Positions 32,891 to 42,984 of a DNA stretch of 64,000 nt are shown here, piece after piece. The stretch is taken from positions 2,458,001 to 2,522,000 of the forward strand of contig CM034414.1 of the NCBI GenBank assembly GCA_019925095.2. The letters run 5' to 3'. Under the pieces are notes generated by a model. That model worked only from the letters and a program-made list of their open reading frames with translations, did not search any database and had not been told where the DNA came from. Position 1 is the stretch's first letter. Every line of letters starts with the position of its first letter. The position numbers were made by a program, and so were the translations under genes. The DNA comes from Dendrolimus kikuchii (Eukaryota > Arthropoda > Insecta > Lepidoptera > Lasiocampidae).

Positions 32891-33255
32891 AATTCACTTA
32901 TTTTAAGATAAAATTGTACATAGCCATATGTATATCAAACCCTAGATTAATATAAATAAAAAATACACCGGTCAAAATTAAATAACAAGTCAAAATATTA
33001 AACTAAATAATCTATGGTCAAAATCCCGAAAAAAAATATTTTTTTTCAATCCGTTTGCCTGACTCCTTTTTTAAACAATACTTTCGTTTTAATTATTTAC
33101 ATAAATTAATTGAATTATAAACCAGAACAATGAATATTCAAGTTACTCGTACTAGTATATATATATCAAATAGTATAAAGCAAGTAGTAGTAGACTCGGG
33201 TATATCTAGTTCGCCCGGGCTAAAGGAGTAAAAAAAAAAAGTTAGTCGTACTTAA

Positions 33256-33710
33256 TGCAAATTCATTAATACTAGAGGTCGCCCGTGGTCGAAAATCGAT
33301 TTTTTTTAAGTTTAAGGCTTGGCAACTAAGCCTTTAAGCCAGGCGTAGTTGTATTGTAGGCTACACACCATTCAACGGAGTTCTTGTGAAAACTCGTAAA
33401 GTCACATTTGACTATACAGTTCACATTTTTCACAAAAACACATAATTACTACTCAAAAACTATCCATATCCTACAACTATTGTTCATTTTAGAGTAATTT
33501 TACACATTTTTAGACAATAAAACTGCACAACACAACGTCCCCTTTCAGTTCCCGCCAAAAACTCCGAAATTCGAATATAATAATTAATGTCAAAGACTAT
33601 ACTTCTATAAACACAGATTTTGCCAAGGCTACACTGTTAATTTGACTTGAACAATAAACAAAAGAGTATATATGCGTGTGAGTGTCAAATACATGATAGT
33701 GTGTGTAATG
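33256..33710 (+). mobile_element. Family C long-TIR element, left part only, with SINE B inside
   Basis: ACTAGAGGTCGCCCGTGGTC at 33271 and GACTATACTTCTATAAACAC through AAGAGTATATATGCGTGTG at about 33595-33680 match the left arm of the full element at 36670-37563. The arm is split by SINE B (33300-33566). Confidence 0.7.
33300..33566 (-). mobile_element. SINE-like retroposon family B, copy 2, nested in family C
   Basis: Same ends as copy 1. Flanked by CGAAAATCGA (left) and CGAAATTCGA (right), a duplication with one mismatch that lies in the family C arm. This fixes the order of insertion: C first, B later. Confidence 0.82.
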
Positions 33711-34254
33711 TTTTTTATTATTATTTATTTATTATAAATCGTTAAATACAAATTCTTTTATATTCTATCTAAAAAAGTTGCTTGCTAATAAATGCTATTA
33801 TACTATAAATGATATACCTACTATAATTCAAACTAACAATGATAATCGTATTACCAATTACAAAATTATTTATATTGACTGTTATAATTATCTGACTATG
33901 AGACTGTGGACGCTATTTATTTATTTTTAATTGAAATTTTGACATATTATAATTAATTGTATAAATAATGTAATATTGTAATTAATTGTACGAGCTAAAT
34001 CTGCACGCCAGTCTGGCAAAACCATGTAAGTAAACTTAAATATAACTATTGTAAAACCGTTTAAACCATATTTTATGAAAGTAAATAAATTTGAATTTGA
34101 ATTAAATACTAAATTCTCAAACGCACTGCGGCGCCATCGGCTTGCTTTAGCTGGCTCCGCTCTGTGAACTAGGGACTTGGTCTTCTATTATGTACATTTG
34201 AGCTTTGAGGTATATTATTATAAGTCTTTTAATTTCTGTAACAAATAAAACCGA

Positions 34255-34548
34255 GAAGCCGTAATAACGTAATGGCTTGGCTATCCAAACTCAAAGGGCG
34301 CGTGTTGGAATCCTTGCCAGAACGCATGCACCACTTAGGCAGTTTTCTGATCTAATGTGCATATTGTTACAATTACCACGTGCTAATAACGGTGAAGGAA
34401 AACATCGTGATGAAACTTGCACAGCGAGATAACCGATCTGTCAAACCTACCAAGACGGCTTGTACAAGCATGGCGGGTATATTGTCCCTATAATGCGAGG
34501 CACAAGTCCGGTAGTGGGACATTTATGAGCTATTATTATATATCATTA
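34255..34548 (+). mobile_element. tRNA-derived SINE family M, plus copy
   Basis: The head with AATGGCTTGGCTATCC and a mutated B box (GGAATCCTTGCC) is followed by the body GCACCACTTAGGCAG, CAATTACCACGTGCTAATAA and GGAAAACATCGTGATGAAAC. The better-preserved partner is 35585-35875 (-), which retains a clear B box. Confidence 0.75.
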
Positions 34549-34609
34549 ACACGTAAAACAATTTCGGCCCTAAACTCGCCCCAGCCTGGAGCCTATGGAG
34601 ACTTAGAAT

Positions 34610-34668
34610 TGTTTTAGGCTCCAGCCTACTCAGCCTGCTGGCAAATCCACAACTGGTTACATTGGGAA
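34610..34668. mobile_element. Right-end fragment of the 58597 hAT MITE family
   Basis: GGCTCCAGCCTACTCAGCCT and GGCAAATCCACAACTGG match the right end of the MITE 58597-58885. Confidence 0.5.
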
Positions 34669-34830
34669 TGAATTAAATTCAATATATATGAACGTAAATA
34701 CAATAGTTGTTTACGACAGTTCATACTTCAACTGAAAAAAAATAAACAAAGAATTGTCACTTAAAAATGTCAAATTCAAAGTGTCGGTTCAGGTGTAATA
34801 AACATTTTCATCCTTTCACTTTTATTAATG

Positions 34831-35015
34831 AACTAGCTGTTTACCAGCGAATTCGTCCGCGTGGAATTTTTTTTCTAAAAAAAAGTAGCCTAAGTTATTC
34901 CTTATAACATCAACTATCTGCCAGTGAAAGTCCCATCAAAATCGGTCCAGTCTTTTCAAAGATTAACCGAAACAAACAGACAGACAAAATAATTAAAAAC
35001 TGATTTTTTTATTTA
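34831..35015 (+). mobile_element. RTE-type noncoding repeat
   Basis: ACTAGCTGTTTACCAGCGAA, TTATAACATCAACTATCTGC, AAAATCGGTCCAGTCTTTTC and ACAGACAGACAAAATAATTA match 49858-50045 in order. Confidence 0.7.
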
Positions 35016-35086
35016 ATTTTGTAAGCATAGTTTTATTATTAGAATAGTTTAATTTGTAATTAAGTTTAGTTTTTACATTTAGGCTT

Positions 35087-35130
35087 ATTCTTACACACCT
35101 CACTTGCCTCTTTGACATTCATTCATTCTA
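35087..35130 (-). mobile_element. Fragment of RTE-like LINE end (family D)
   Basis: GGCTTATTCTTACACACCTC through CTTTGACATTCATTCAT matches family D copies. Confidence 0.6.
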
Positions 35131-35149
35131 ATCTCAATATTCATTTCGG

Positions 35150-35285
35150 ATAATGTGATTTCGGCTGGTAATAGCAATATTTCTCTACTATTATTTCGCC
35201 GCCAAGATATTGAGAAGATATTATAATACATTTAGTAGAATACCAATTTTTGTCACCATCGCAATGGAATCGTATTAGGCCTCTG
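35150..35285 (+). repeat. Unclassified repeat family I, copy 1
   Basis: Matches, in reverse complement, 42303-42497 (blocks GATTTCGGCTGGTAATAGCA, ACTATTATTTCGCCGC, GGAATCGTATTAGG). Noncoding; ends not defined here. Confidence 0.5.
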
Positions 35286-35327
35286 ATAGCTGAATAGTTG
35301 TAAAATATTTCCTTAGATAATATGCAG

Positions 35328-35576
35328 GGCGTTCCATTAGTAGTTCATAACGCCCAAAACGCTCAGTTAGCCGTACCACAAGGCGACCCAGATCGTTGTG
35401 GTCGTGGCGAAAACGTCACTAATGACGTCATTAATTTCGATCACACAACGCTCACAACGACCCATGTCAAAAGGTGGGTCGAATAGCCGTTCCACTTGGG
35501 TTTACGATTGTAACGCCGGCAAGCAAGTGGAACGGGAAAAATCGTGGTCGTTGTGAGTCCCTAATGGAACGTAGCC
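35328..35576. mobile_element. MITE with GGCGTTCCATTAG-type ends
   Basis: GGCGTTCCATTAGTAGTTCA at the left is inverted at the right (GAGTCCCTAATGGAACGTAG), and CACAACGACC-type motifs repeat inside. GC-richer than its surroundings. No clear duplication; superfamily not assigned. Confidence 0.6.
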
Positions 35577-35584
35577 ATGGTAGA

Positions 35585-35875
35585 TGATATATGATAGCAG
35601 CCCAGAAACGTCCCACTACTGAGCGTGAAGCCTCCCACTATAGGGGAACATACAGTATAACCGCCACACTTGTCCAAGGCGGCTTGGCAGGTTTGACACA
35701 TCGGTTATCTCTATGTGCACGTTTCATCACGATGTTTTCCTTCACCGTTGTTAGCACGTGGTAATTGTAACAATATGCACATTAGGTCAGAAACCTGCCT
35801 AAGTGGTGCATTCATTCCGGCCAGGATTCGAACCCGGGCTCTTTGAGTTTGGGACGCGTGCGCTAGCTAGTGCGA
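35585..35875 (-). mobile_element. tRNA-derived SINE family M, minus copy
   Basis: On the minus strand a tRNA-like head ends in GGGTTCGAATCCTGG (perfect B box), followed by GCACCACTTAGGCAGGTTTC and the body described for 34255. The two copies are inverted about 1.1 kb apart. Confidence 0.85.
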
Positions 35876-35904
35876 AGGACGGAACACTTTCTTTCTATCC
35901 GTGC

Positions 35905-36305
35905 AAAAACGGAGAAAGAATATAGAAGAATTACCTGCGTTAGGGCGGCCTGTCGGAGGCGACAGAACCCACAGCCAGGTGGTAGGGGATTTACCCGCCT
36001 GGATGGCTAGTACCCGTGGTCTAGAGTATGCCGCCATAACGGCGGCGGCAGACGGCCCACTTGATTGAAAGCGGTTACCATCGCCTATGGACATTTGCAA
36101 CACCAACAGTGCTACAAATGCGCTGCTGGTCTCTTAGGGGTCACTAATGCCGGAACACAACTCAAGGTTGTTATGGCGATATACTTTAGACCAGACAAGC
36201 CATCCAGTCGGGCAAATGCCCTATCACCTGGCTGTGGGTTGTTTTGTCGCCTCTTACGACAGGCCGCCCCGACGCAGGAAATTGTATTTTTCTCCATTCC
36301 TGCAC
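35905..36305. mobile_element. Two retroposon A copies fused tail to tail in inverted orientation
   Basis: 35905-36040 is the 5' half of family A in plus orientation. It joins directly at about 36043 to a minus-orientation copy that runs to the 5' end at 36305 (TCCATTCCTGCACGGATAA). Neither retains its A tail. The structure resembles inversion during target-primed reverse transcription, or recombination between two copies. Confidence 0.65.
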
Positions 36306-36572
36306 GGATAAATATATATTATACTATTATTACTATATTACGGTTGGCAACCCTATATGTATCGGCAAATTTGTAAGTAAGCGGCGATGACACCTAAGAA
36401 ATCACTGCACTTTATCGGTCGTTAATTAAATATAATATAATCTTTGAATTAATTAATTACTACATTATCTATTTTTGTCATCAAGTCATGATGCATTTGT
36501 CATTTTATATAACTATATAGAGCGATTTAGTCTGCATTTCACAACATGTGTAAAAAATTAAAAAATACCTCA

Positions 36573-36660
36573 CCAACCGGTCATTTGCCCTGCCATCGGT
36601 TAAAATTTGACATAAGCTCCCATACAAGTAATGTCAAAATTCAACTGACGGTAAGGCATC
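36573..36660. mobile_element. Foldback MITE family J, copy 1 (partial)
   Basis: CGGTCATTTGCCCTGCCATC and CTGACGGTAAGGCA with central TTGACATAAGCTCCCATACA match the palindromic family also seen at 41103, 60264 and 62158. Confidence 0.65.
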
Positions 36661-36669
36661 TTAATTATT

Positions 36670-37563
36670 ACTAGTGGTCGCCCGTGGTCGAAATTCGACC
36701 ATAATAATTAATTTAAATTATAAGTTTGAACATTTTTAAGGTTCTGTTCTCAAAGACTATACTTCTATAATCACAGATTTCGCCAAAGCTACACTGTTAA
36801 TTTGACTTTAACAATAAACAAAAGAGTATATATGCGTGTGTTTGTCAAATACATTTTAGGTTAGTAATGGTTCTTTTATTGATTTAATGTATGTTTTATA
36901 CATAATTTAAAAAAATATTAGCATTCTGCACTCCTTCTCTATATAAAGTATAAGTGTGCGAAATTTCATTCCTCCGTCCGCGCCATTTTCGATAATGAAT
37001 ACATTGGTCAACAATGGTGTTGGTGCCCTAAATATTATAATAGCTTCGAATAATTTTATCTCAACAATTAATGAAGCTGTGTATTATTTTGAAATGTTGG
37101 CCTGTATTTATTTATTTCCATTTTTATACAGCACTAAAAACCAGTAAGTACAAAATAAACCATTACAATTATATACATTAATATCTAATATTTATTGAGA
37201 AATACTACCCAATCGTTTTGTTTTATCATTATATTAATACGTGAAGCAAAAATTTTGTATCCATTTTTACGAAAATTGCGTTTATAGTTTATATAGAGAA
37301 GGAGTGCAGAATGCTAATATATTTTTAAAATTATGCATTAAAAACACATTAAATCAATAAAAAAAACATTACACACACTAGCATGTATTTGACACACACG
37401 CATATAAACTCTTTTGTTTATTGTTAAAGTCAAATTAACAGTGTAGCCTTGGCTAAATATGTGATTATAGAAGTATAGTCTTTGACAACAGAACCTTAAT
37501 AATGATCAAACTTATAATTTAAATTAATTATGGTCGAATTTCGACCACTGGGCGACCACTAGT
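36670..37563. mobile_element. Family C long-TIR element, complete copy
   Basis: ACTAGTGGTCGCCCGTGGTC at the left is inverted at the right end (GGGCGACCACTAGT). The arms extend about 280 bp each (36670-36950, 37282-37563), leaving about 330 bp of unique centre. ATT occurs directly outside both ends and may be the target duplication. A 63-codon frame in the centre has no recognisable features. Confidence 0.8.
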
Positions 37564-37812
37564 ATTTAATTAATGTATATAGACGTAAAAAAAGAGAAGA
37601 TCTGGTGAAAACTATCTTTTACTTCAGAGAGACACCTTCTATAAGATTTTCTTCTATATGATTTGGGGAAAATTTCTGTTGTAAAAATCAACTGTAATCT
37701 GCAGTCATGTAACGGTTCCGACTACCCTTGTATCTTTCCACCATCACTATTAGGTTTTGTAGAAGTGCTCACACTGTTCCACATTCAAATTCTCAAGATT
37801 ATCAGGAAAGCT

Positions 37813-38020
37813 GTGCCCGCGACGTCGTCCGCGTGGAATTTGCTTTCAAAACCCTCCGATTTTGAAACATTCTTCATTGGTGCTCCGCTCCTATTGGTCT
37901 TACCGTGACGATATATAGCCTATAGCCTTCCTCGATAAATGGACTATCCAACACTGAAAGATTTTTTTAAATCAGACCAGTAGTACCTGAGATTAGCGCG
38001 TTCAATCAAACAATATTAGT
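37813..38020 (+). mobile_element. Short interspersed repeat (CCCGCGAC...TATTAGTATA)
   Basis: CGCGACGTCGTCCGCGTGGA, ATAGCCTATAGCCTTCCTCG, GACCAGTAGTACCTGAGATT and AATATTAGTATAT define a copy of the family at 38415-38656. Confidence 0.7.
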
Positions 38021-38252
38021 ATATTTGGCTACAGCACTAATACTTACATTTTAAATATCGCGATATCTTTGGAATGAAACGTCCGAATTGAATAATTCAA
38101 AAAGTTCTAGAAAGGTATTGAATTCGTCTTGAATATGGAGTCATTTATTTTGATAAGGATTGATACCAAGGTACAAATTAGAGTTTTTGAAGCGACGGCA
38201 TTTTAATAGTTAAAAAAATAAAAGAAAACACTTATTGTGAGATAACTACAAT

Positions 38253-38319
38253 GGCACTCTGTTGTTCGTGCCTACCCCGCAAGGGAACTGGCGTGAAGTT
38301 ATGTATGTATGTATGTATG
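38253..38319 (+). mobile_element. 67-bp RTE-like LINE insertion (family D) with 10-bp TSD
   Basis: Only the last 67 bp of the LINE end (GCACTCTGTTGTTCGTGCCT... then (TATG)n) are present. TAACTACAAT flanks both sides (38243-38252 and 38320-38329). A clear case of extreme 5' truncation. Confidence 0.9.
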
Positions 38320-38414
38320 TAACTACAATAGTTAGACATATGCAAAAAATATCTGCATGACATATGCATTTGCATTCTGCAAAGTGGTAGTACATTGTTT
38401 TGTTCTATAATCAA

Positions 38415-38656
38415 TAGTTTTCGCAGCGCACGCCGTGTAAGGATTTTTTCGGGTCATTTTTTTACACCTTGGGTTACATTATTGGACTTTTAGTAAGGAT
38501 CCCTAATTTTTTTGAAAATATAATATAGCCTATAGCCTTGATCGATAAATGTACCATTCAACATTAAAAGAATTTTTCAAATCGGACCAGCGGTTCCTGA
38601 GATTAGCGCGTTTAAACAGACAAACAAACTCTTCAGCTTTATAATATTAGTATAGA
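38415..38656 (+). mobile_element. Short interspersed repeat
   Basis: Same family as 37813-38020: ATAGCCTATAGCCTTGATCG, AAATCGGACCAGCGGTTCCT and TATAATATTAGTATAGATT at the end. Confidence 0.7.
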
Positions 38657-38886
38657 TTCACTCCAAAAATCTTAAGAACCAAAGCCAATTTAGTACTTCC
38701 ATGAATATAGTAGAGTTATAATAATTGTGTACTGGAAATTATAACAACCTGCAGACATATCTAGGGCAACAATTATTCTTTTAAATTTTGTTGACCTGTT
38801 GTATCCATTGAGATATAACATGTCTTATATGATCTAAGCCTGTACCCATGTATCTATCTATACTATAATAAATCTGTAAATGCTTA

Positions 38887-39463
38887 TGCTGCGTTTCCAC
38901 GCTTGCCAAGGCTCGGCAAGCGTCCACAAGGCCCAAGCATCCACAAATCTCGCTTGGCATTTGGGAGTCGTTTACACGCTTGTGAATCCGTCAGTGTGTT
39001 ACGTACATCCAAGCATGGCGGACGTCGAACTTGTATCAGCTATTACGTTTGGTTTACCCTACTTTTATTTCAAATACAAGCAAAGTAAAACAAAAGCAAG
39101 GAAAGCCCGACGACCACGAAGATGGTGGATGATAAAGATTCATAAAAATCGTACCCGCTAACTAATACGTTATTCAGTTTAATTGGTATTTCGGTTACTT
39201 CAAAAAAATTTCGAAGGTGAACCTAAAACCTTCTAAAAATTTTCGGTATTCAAAATTTTACGGTGCCGGTGTATATGTATATGCGGCTAGTAAGCGCGAG
39301 CCAACGTGTGAACGCGTCGCAAGCGCCCTTTGATTTGTGTCCAAAAACCGACACTAGCCCGGATCGAATACAAGCGTCCACAAGCTCACGCAAGCCACGC
39401 CAAACGCCCTCTTTACACGCTTGTGGACGCTTGCCGAGCCTTGGCAAGCGTGAAAACGCAGCA
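38887..39463 (+). mobile_element. PIF/Harbinger-type MITE, copy 2
   Basis: 577 bp with the same TIRs as 19966-20531, in opposite orientation. TTA duplicated at 38884-38886 and 39464-39466. It differs from copy 1 by small indels and point changes. Confidence 0.88.
39015..39161 (+). CDS. 48-codon ORF inside the Harbinger MITE, copy 2
   Basis: Begins MADVELVSAITFGLPYFYFK and ends RRPRRWWMIKIHKNRTR. It has the same length as the ORF at 20274-20420, with Thr/Ala, Thr/Pro and Arg/Lys differences. It probably represents the N-terminal piece of the parental Harbinger transposase. Maintenance of the frame in both copies may be coincidence at this divergence. Confidence 0.5.
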   Translation: MADVELVSAITFGLPYFYFKYKQSKTKARKARRPRRWWMIKIHKNRTR

Positions 39464-39499
39464 TTAGAGTTTGTACAATTCGTTTAAAAATGTGAAACA

Positions 39500-39960
39500 A
39501 ATCAGGGAAGATAATTCGGACCAGATTCTTCTTCTCCGTCGTCACACTCTTGGCAGAGTGGTCGTGGTCCTCATGACGGGTGGTGGCAAGCTTCACAATA
39601 CGTCGCCATTCCTCTCGTACTGTAGCTTTCCTCGTGCATTCGTGAAGTGGACCATTTAGTGCGGTTTTGACTTGGTCTGTGCAGCGCATTGGTGATCTAC
39701 CGCGCGCTCTCGTGCCCTCCATTTTGCCTTGGACTACGAGTCGCTCCACCGACGTGTCTTCTTGTCATATAATATGTTCAAAGAAAGTGAGAATACGACC
39801 TTGAACGATGGAAGAAAGACGTTGTTTTATGTCGAGTTCTTCGAGGATTGAGACGTTGGTTCGGAACCGTGTCCAGGCTATGCGAAGCATTGGTCTTCAA
39901 CACCACATTTCTAAAGCGTCTATCTTCGGACCAGATTACATGAATGCAATTTTTAAAAAT
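39500..39960 (-). pseudogene. LINE C-terminal end, family F
   Basis: The minus strand reads SEDRRFRNVVLKTNASHSLD, then in other frames MERLVVQGKMEGTRARGRSP and EEWRRIVKLATTRHEDHD. This matches the 'RRDP.RLE.LVV.GKVEG.RARGRSP.RW.D.......WR.LV..AT..HD' ending of insect endonuclease/RT elements. At least two frameshifts. It abuts the Harbinger MITE. Confidence 0.75.
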
Positions 39961-39964
39961 GATG

Positions 39965-40660
39965 TCCGTCTGTCTTAATATTATAAATGCGAGTTTTTTT
40001 TTTTTGGAGCTGGACCCAGCTGAATAGCCGGCCGGCTTCCCGACTCCCTGGGAGCGGAGGCGTTCAGCCCGGAAGCAGCACGCTCGAGGAGGCACCTCCT
40101 GTGAGGTTCGACCTCGGCTCGACCGCTGCGAGAGATTGACTCTATATTGAGAATTAGCCGTTAATGGCTGAAAGAGCTAAGCCAACAGGCTGAAGTGATT
40201 GTTTGGGGACCAATTATCGACTCCGCCGGCGGAGCCGATCCTGGCCTATCATTACTACCGCTTCGCAACGTGTTATAGCTGGAGGAGAAGAAGCGTCGGA
40301 AGAAACTCTCCAGCAACACGCCTATGCTAATCTTGTATGGCTACTTGTGTCTGTAGTGAGTGAGTGAGATTGGTGGGGTCTTACCTTTGTGTAAGAGGAT
40401 CCGAGCCGGGGGCTCTCCGGCGTCTGTTCTGTCTGTGTCTGTTATGCCAGGCTGATGTTCTGAGCCTCGGGGGGTTCATGGTCGCGAGGAGACGGGTGAT
40501 TTTATCGGGCTCGAGCGAAAGTTTGGATGGATGTTCGTTGCTGATATGCCAGAATGGCTGCACGGATCTATGTGCTATTTGGCACGGAGTGTATTTGTAT
40601 GCTTACCGTGGGATAACATTAACGGAGCGAAGCCGCGGGCAGAAAAGGCAGAACCTAGTA
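39965..40660. mobile_element. RTE-type repeat split by GC-rich retroposon material
   Basis: TAATATTATAAATGCGAG at 39975-39992 is a repeat start, and TAACGGAGCGAAGCCGCGGG at about 40618-40640 is the matching repeat end. Between them a T11 run and about 600 bp of GC-rich DNA (GCTGGACCCAGCTGAATAGC...) form a minus-orientation retroposon. A piece of it (40255-40330) recurs at 15553-15640. Noncoding. Confidence 0.55.
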
Positions 40661-40677
40661 GTAAGGTATAGGCTCCT

Positions 40678-41101
40678 TTTTTTATCCAGGGAAAATCCGT
40701 TTGAGGACTAAGCCGCGACAAGCACAGAAGCCCGGGGCGATATTCGCGACCCGTGTGTGGGATTCGCCAGATCGGAGGTGGCACTAGCATGCCCAGTCAG
40801 AACCGGTGCCACGCTATTGCTACGCCCCAGTTAGGGATACCCACTAAAACCCCTGGGTTTTCCGCCCTGCCTCTTATGCCAGGGGTACGGGATAGCGGGT
40901 TTCCCAACTCCGCGTACCCTGGCAGGCGTGGGCCTCACGCACAGGCCACTTGCATTGCCAAGGTACTTCATTTGTCCCCCGGCATCCTCTAGGTCTAGTC
41001 GTAGAAGAGAGATGAGCGCGCGCAGAACGCTCGCGCTCTCATCTCGACGGCATGTGCAGGTGAGTGAGAACCACGGGCGCGGCAACCGGCGCCGCCCTAG
41101 A
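40678..41101 (-). mobile_element. GC-rich retroposon family E with 11-bp TSD
   Basis: TATAGGCTCCT is duplicated at 40667-40677 and 41102-41112. The insert begins with a T run (A tail of the minus strand), then CCAGGGAAAATCCGTTTGAG, and ends in CGGCGCCGCCCTAGA. It is 424 bp. Frames up to 100 codons result from GC content; no motif recognised. Confidence 0.82.
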
Positions 41102-41102
41102 T

Positions 41103-41216
41103 ATAGGCTCCTGCCATAACCGTTCATTTGCAATACTATCGGTTAAAATTTGAACACAAGTTCCGTACAAGTTACGTCAAAATTCAACCGATAGTAAAAT
41201 ACAGGAATCGGCCATT
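41103..41216. mobile_element. Foldback MITE family J, copy 2, target of retroposon E
   Basis: Palindromic: GTTCATTTGC.ATACTATCGG-type left half is inverted in TTCAACCGATAGTAAAATAC. The TSD of retroposon E lies at its left end. Confidence 0.7.
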
Positions 41217-41424
41217 AAATAGTTTTATTTGGTTATTGAAATATAAAAAACTAAACAAATTAAAAAATAAAATAATGTCTTACGCTTTATTTATTTATTT
41301 ACATCATTGATACAAATTTACAAATAAAATAAAAGTATAGACTGTGTCACGAAAGAAGTCCCGCAGACGGGGCGCTACGTTTGCGCATCGGAATGTTAGA
41401 AAGATAAAATAATTTTAGAAACAT

Positions 41425-41550
41425 TCCGATTTAGATAGATAACACTCTATTGCTCACCAAAATAAACAAATACAAAAATAAAATGCATAACTACAATACT
41501 TCTTGGCAAAACACCAGGCGGCCTTATCGCTAAAAGCGATCTCTTCCAGA
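41425..41550 (-). mobile_element. LINE 3' tail, 5'-truncated
   Basis: AGATAGATAACACTCTATTG at the low-coordinate end is the microsatellite tail, and GGCGGCCTTATCGCTAAAAG is the conserved block also seen at 1930-1960, 60125 and 61205. Confidence 0.65.
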
Positions 41551-41812
41551 ATAATAAGTATAATGTAACATTTACATTAAAACCCTTGATAAAAACAACG
41601 TAACAACGTGACTGGGCTCATCTGTGTGATCTGTGTCTGCTAATCTGTTGAACTCGAGCAATAAAAACAAAATAGTTCAATTTTTGCCGCGGAACTTTTA
41701 TCGTGAGACGCAATTACCGTCATCTATTACGTTACGGTTACCGTCGCCTATGGACATTTGCACTTTGCACTAAAAGTGCTGCCGCCCTATAAACAGGGAC
41801 TGGAACCCGGCC

Positions 41813-42236
41813 TTTTTTTTCAGGCGGGGGAAATGCTATTTACGCACAATACCGGGTCCTTTGTAAGGGATTAGACCATAGTCGATCATGGGGGCATTCC
41901 CAACCGCCTTTGTGGACACTCGAGCCCAAATGGCTAATACCCACTAAAACCACCCTCCTCCGATGCCCCGCGCTTATGGCAGGAAAGGCATGAGACTTAG
42001 AACGTAGTGACGCCCACGCCGATTCTAGCGCAATAAGTGCCTGAGAAAGCCCCTAGAAGAGCTAACTCACTTCGACGACAGGGGTGAAGACTCATCTGCT
42101 CCCTTGATACATGAGGGCCCCTGAAGCGGTATTATCCTAGGGAGGGAAGTCATGCGCGTAACTGCGCTTCCGAGCTCGGCTGACGCCGGCGCCCATGTGG
42201 AGGCGCGTCAATACGCGCACTTCCCCTTCTCTCCCT
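41813..42236 (-). mobile_element. GC-rich retroposon related to family E, with 9-bp TSD
   Basis: AACCCGGCC is duplicated at 41804-41812 and 42237-42245. The insert starts with T8 and is 424 bp, the same length as 40678-41101. It shares only the 3' domain with it (on minus: GGTTTTAGTGGGTATTAGCC and the preceding GCCATAAGCGCGGGGC). The 5' half is unrelated, suggesting a second subfamily with an exchanged head. Confidence 0.8.
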
Positions 42237-42302
42237 AACCCGGCCAGTGATGCTAGAACACTAGTTAAGGTTTCGATGGCGACAGACTCTAGTCCAGGGG
42301 TC

Positions 42303-42497
42303 CAATTCTGCTATTTCAATATCTTTATCTTGCCGTTGCGAAGATATTAATAGTACGATTTCATTCCGATAGTGTCGTATTCTATTAAATCCATAATAAC
42401 TTTTCGATATCATCGCGGTAGAATAATAGTAAAAAAAATTGTATTAACATTGGCAGAAATCGTGTTAGCCATAGACGTCATTGGAACGGGTTCCAGG
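42303..42497 (-). repeat. Unclassified repeat family I, copy 2, inserted in retroposon A
   Basis: Interrupts family A between CTAGTCCAGGGGT and AGGTTGTAGCCATCCAG. Homologous to 35150-35285 in reverse. Confidence 0.6.
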
Positions 42498-42667
42498 TTG
42501 TAGCCATCCAGACTGGTAAATGTCCTACCACATGGCAAAGCAAGTGTTGTGGATGCTTAGAACTCCGCTTTATTGCAAGAAATGGTACACGCGGTTCGCA
42601 TAATATTTTATAATTAATAATATAGACCCTTCATATCTGTGAAATGTCAAAAAATGGAGCTAGTCGC

Positions 42668-42980
42668 GAGGTTTGGGCGGGAACGGAAAGTAGATGTTGT
42701 GCTGTGCAGTTTTATTTTCTAGAAATGTGTAAAATTACTATAAAATGAACAATAGTTGTAGGATATTGATAGTTTTTGAGTAGTAATTATGTGTTTGGTG
42801 AGAAATGTGATCTGTAAAGTCAAATGTGGCCTTTTGAGTTGTCACAAGAACTCCGTTGAATGGCACTAGCTGATAACCTACAGTTCAGCTGTGCTACACA
42901 TAGTTTTAAGAAAATAAAGAAACTACATTAAATCTAAGATCTGGCTTAAAGGCCTAGCTGCCAAGCCATGAAATCCAAAA
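42668..42980 (+). mobile_element. SINE-like retroposon family B, long subtype, copy 3
   Basis: TTTGGGCGGGAACGGAAAGT to CAAGCCATGAAATCCAAAAA. AAATGGAGCTAGTCGC occurs on both sides as a long target duplication. Compared with the short subtype it has an extra block (GCTGATAACCTACAGTTCAG...AAATCTAAGATCTGG) before the tail, shared with copy 5. Confidence 0.85.
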
Positions 42981-42984
42981 AAAA

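Larger units (their letters stand above)
41735..42540 (-). mobile_element. Retroposon family A copy broken by two insertions
   Basis: Family A segments lie at 41740-41812, 42237-42302 and 42498-42538. Between them are the GC-rich retroposon 41813-42236 and a family I copy at 42303-42497. Removing both restores the expected order of family A blocks. Confidence 0.75.

Noticed and set aside
40364..40711. 115-codon frame in GC-rich DNA
   Set aside because: Lies inside retroposon material and has overlapping open frames on both strands, as expected from high GC.
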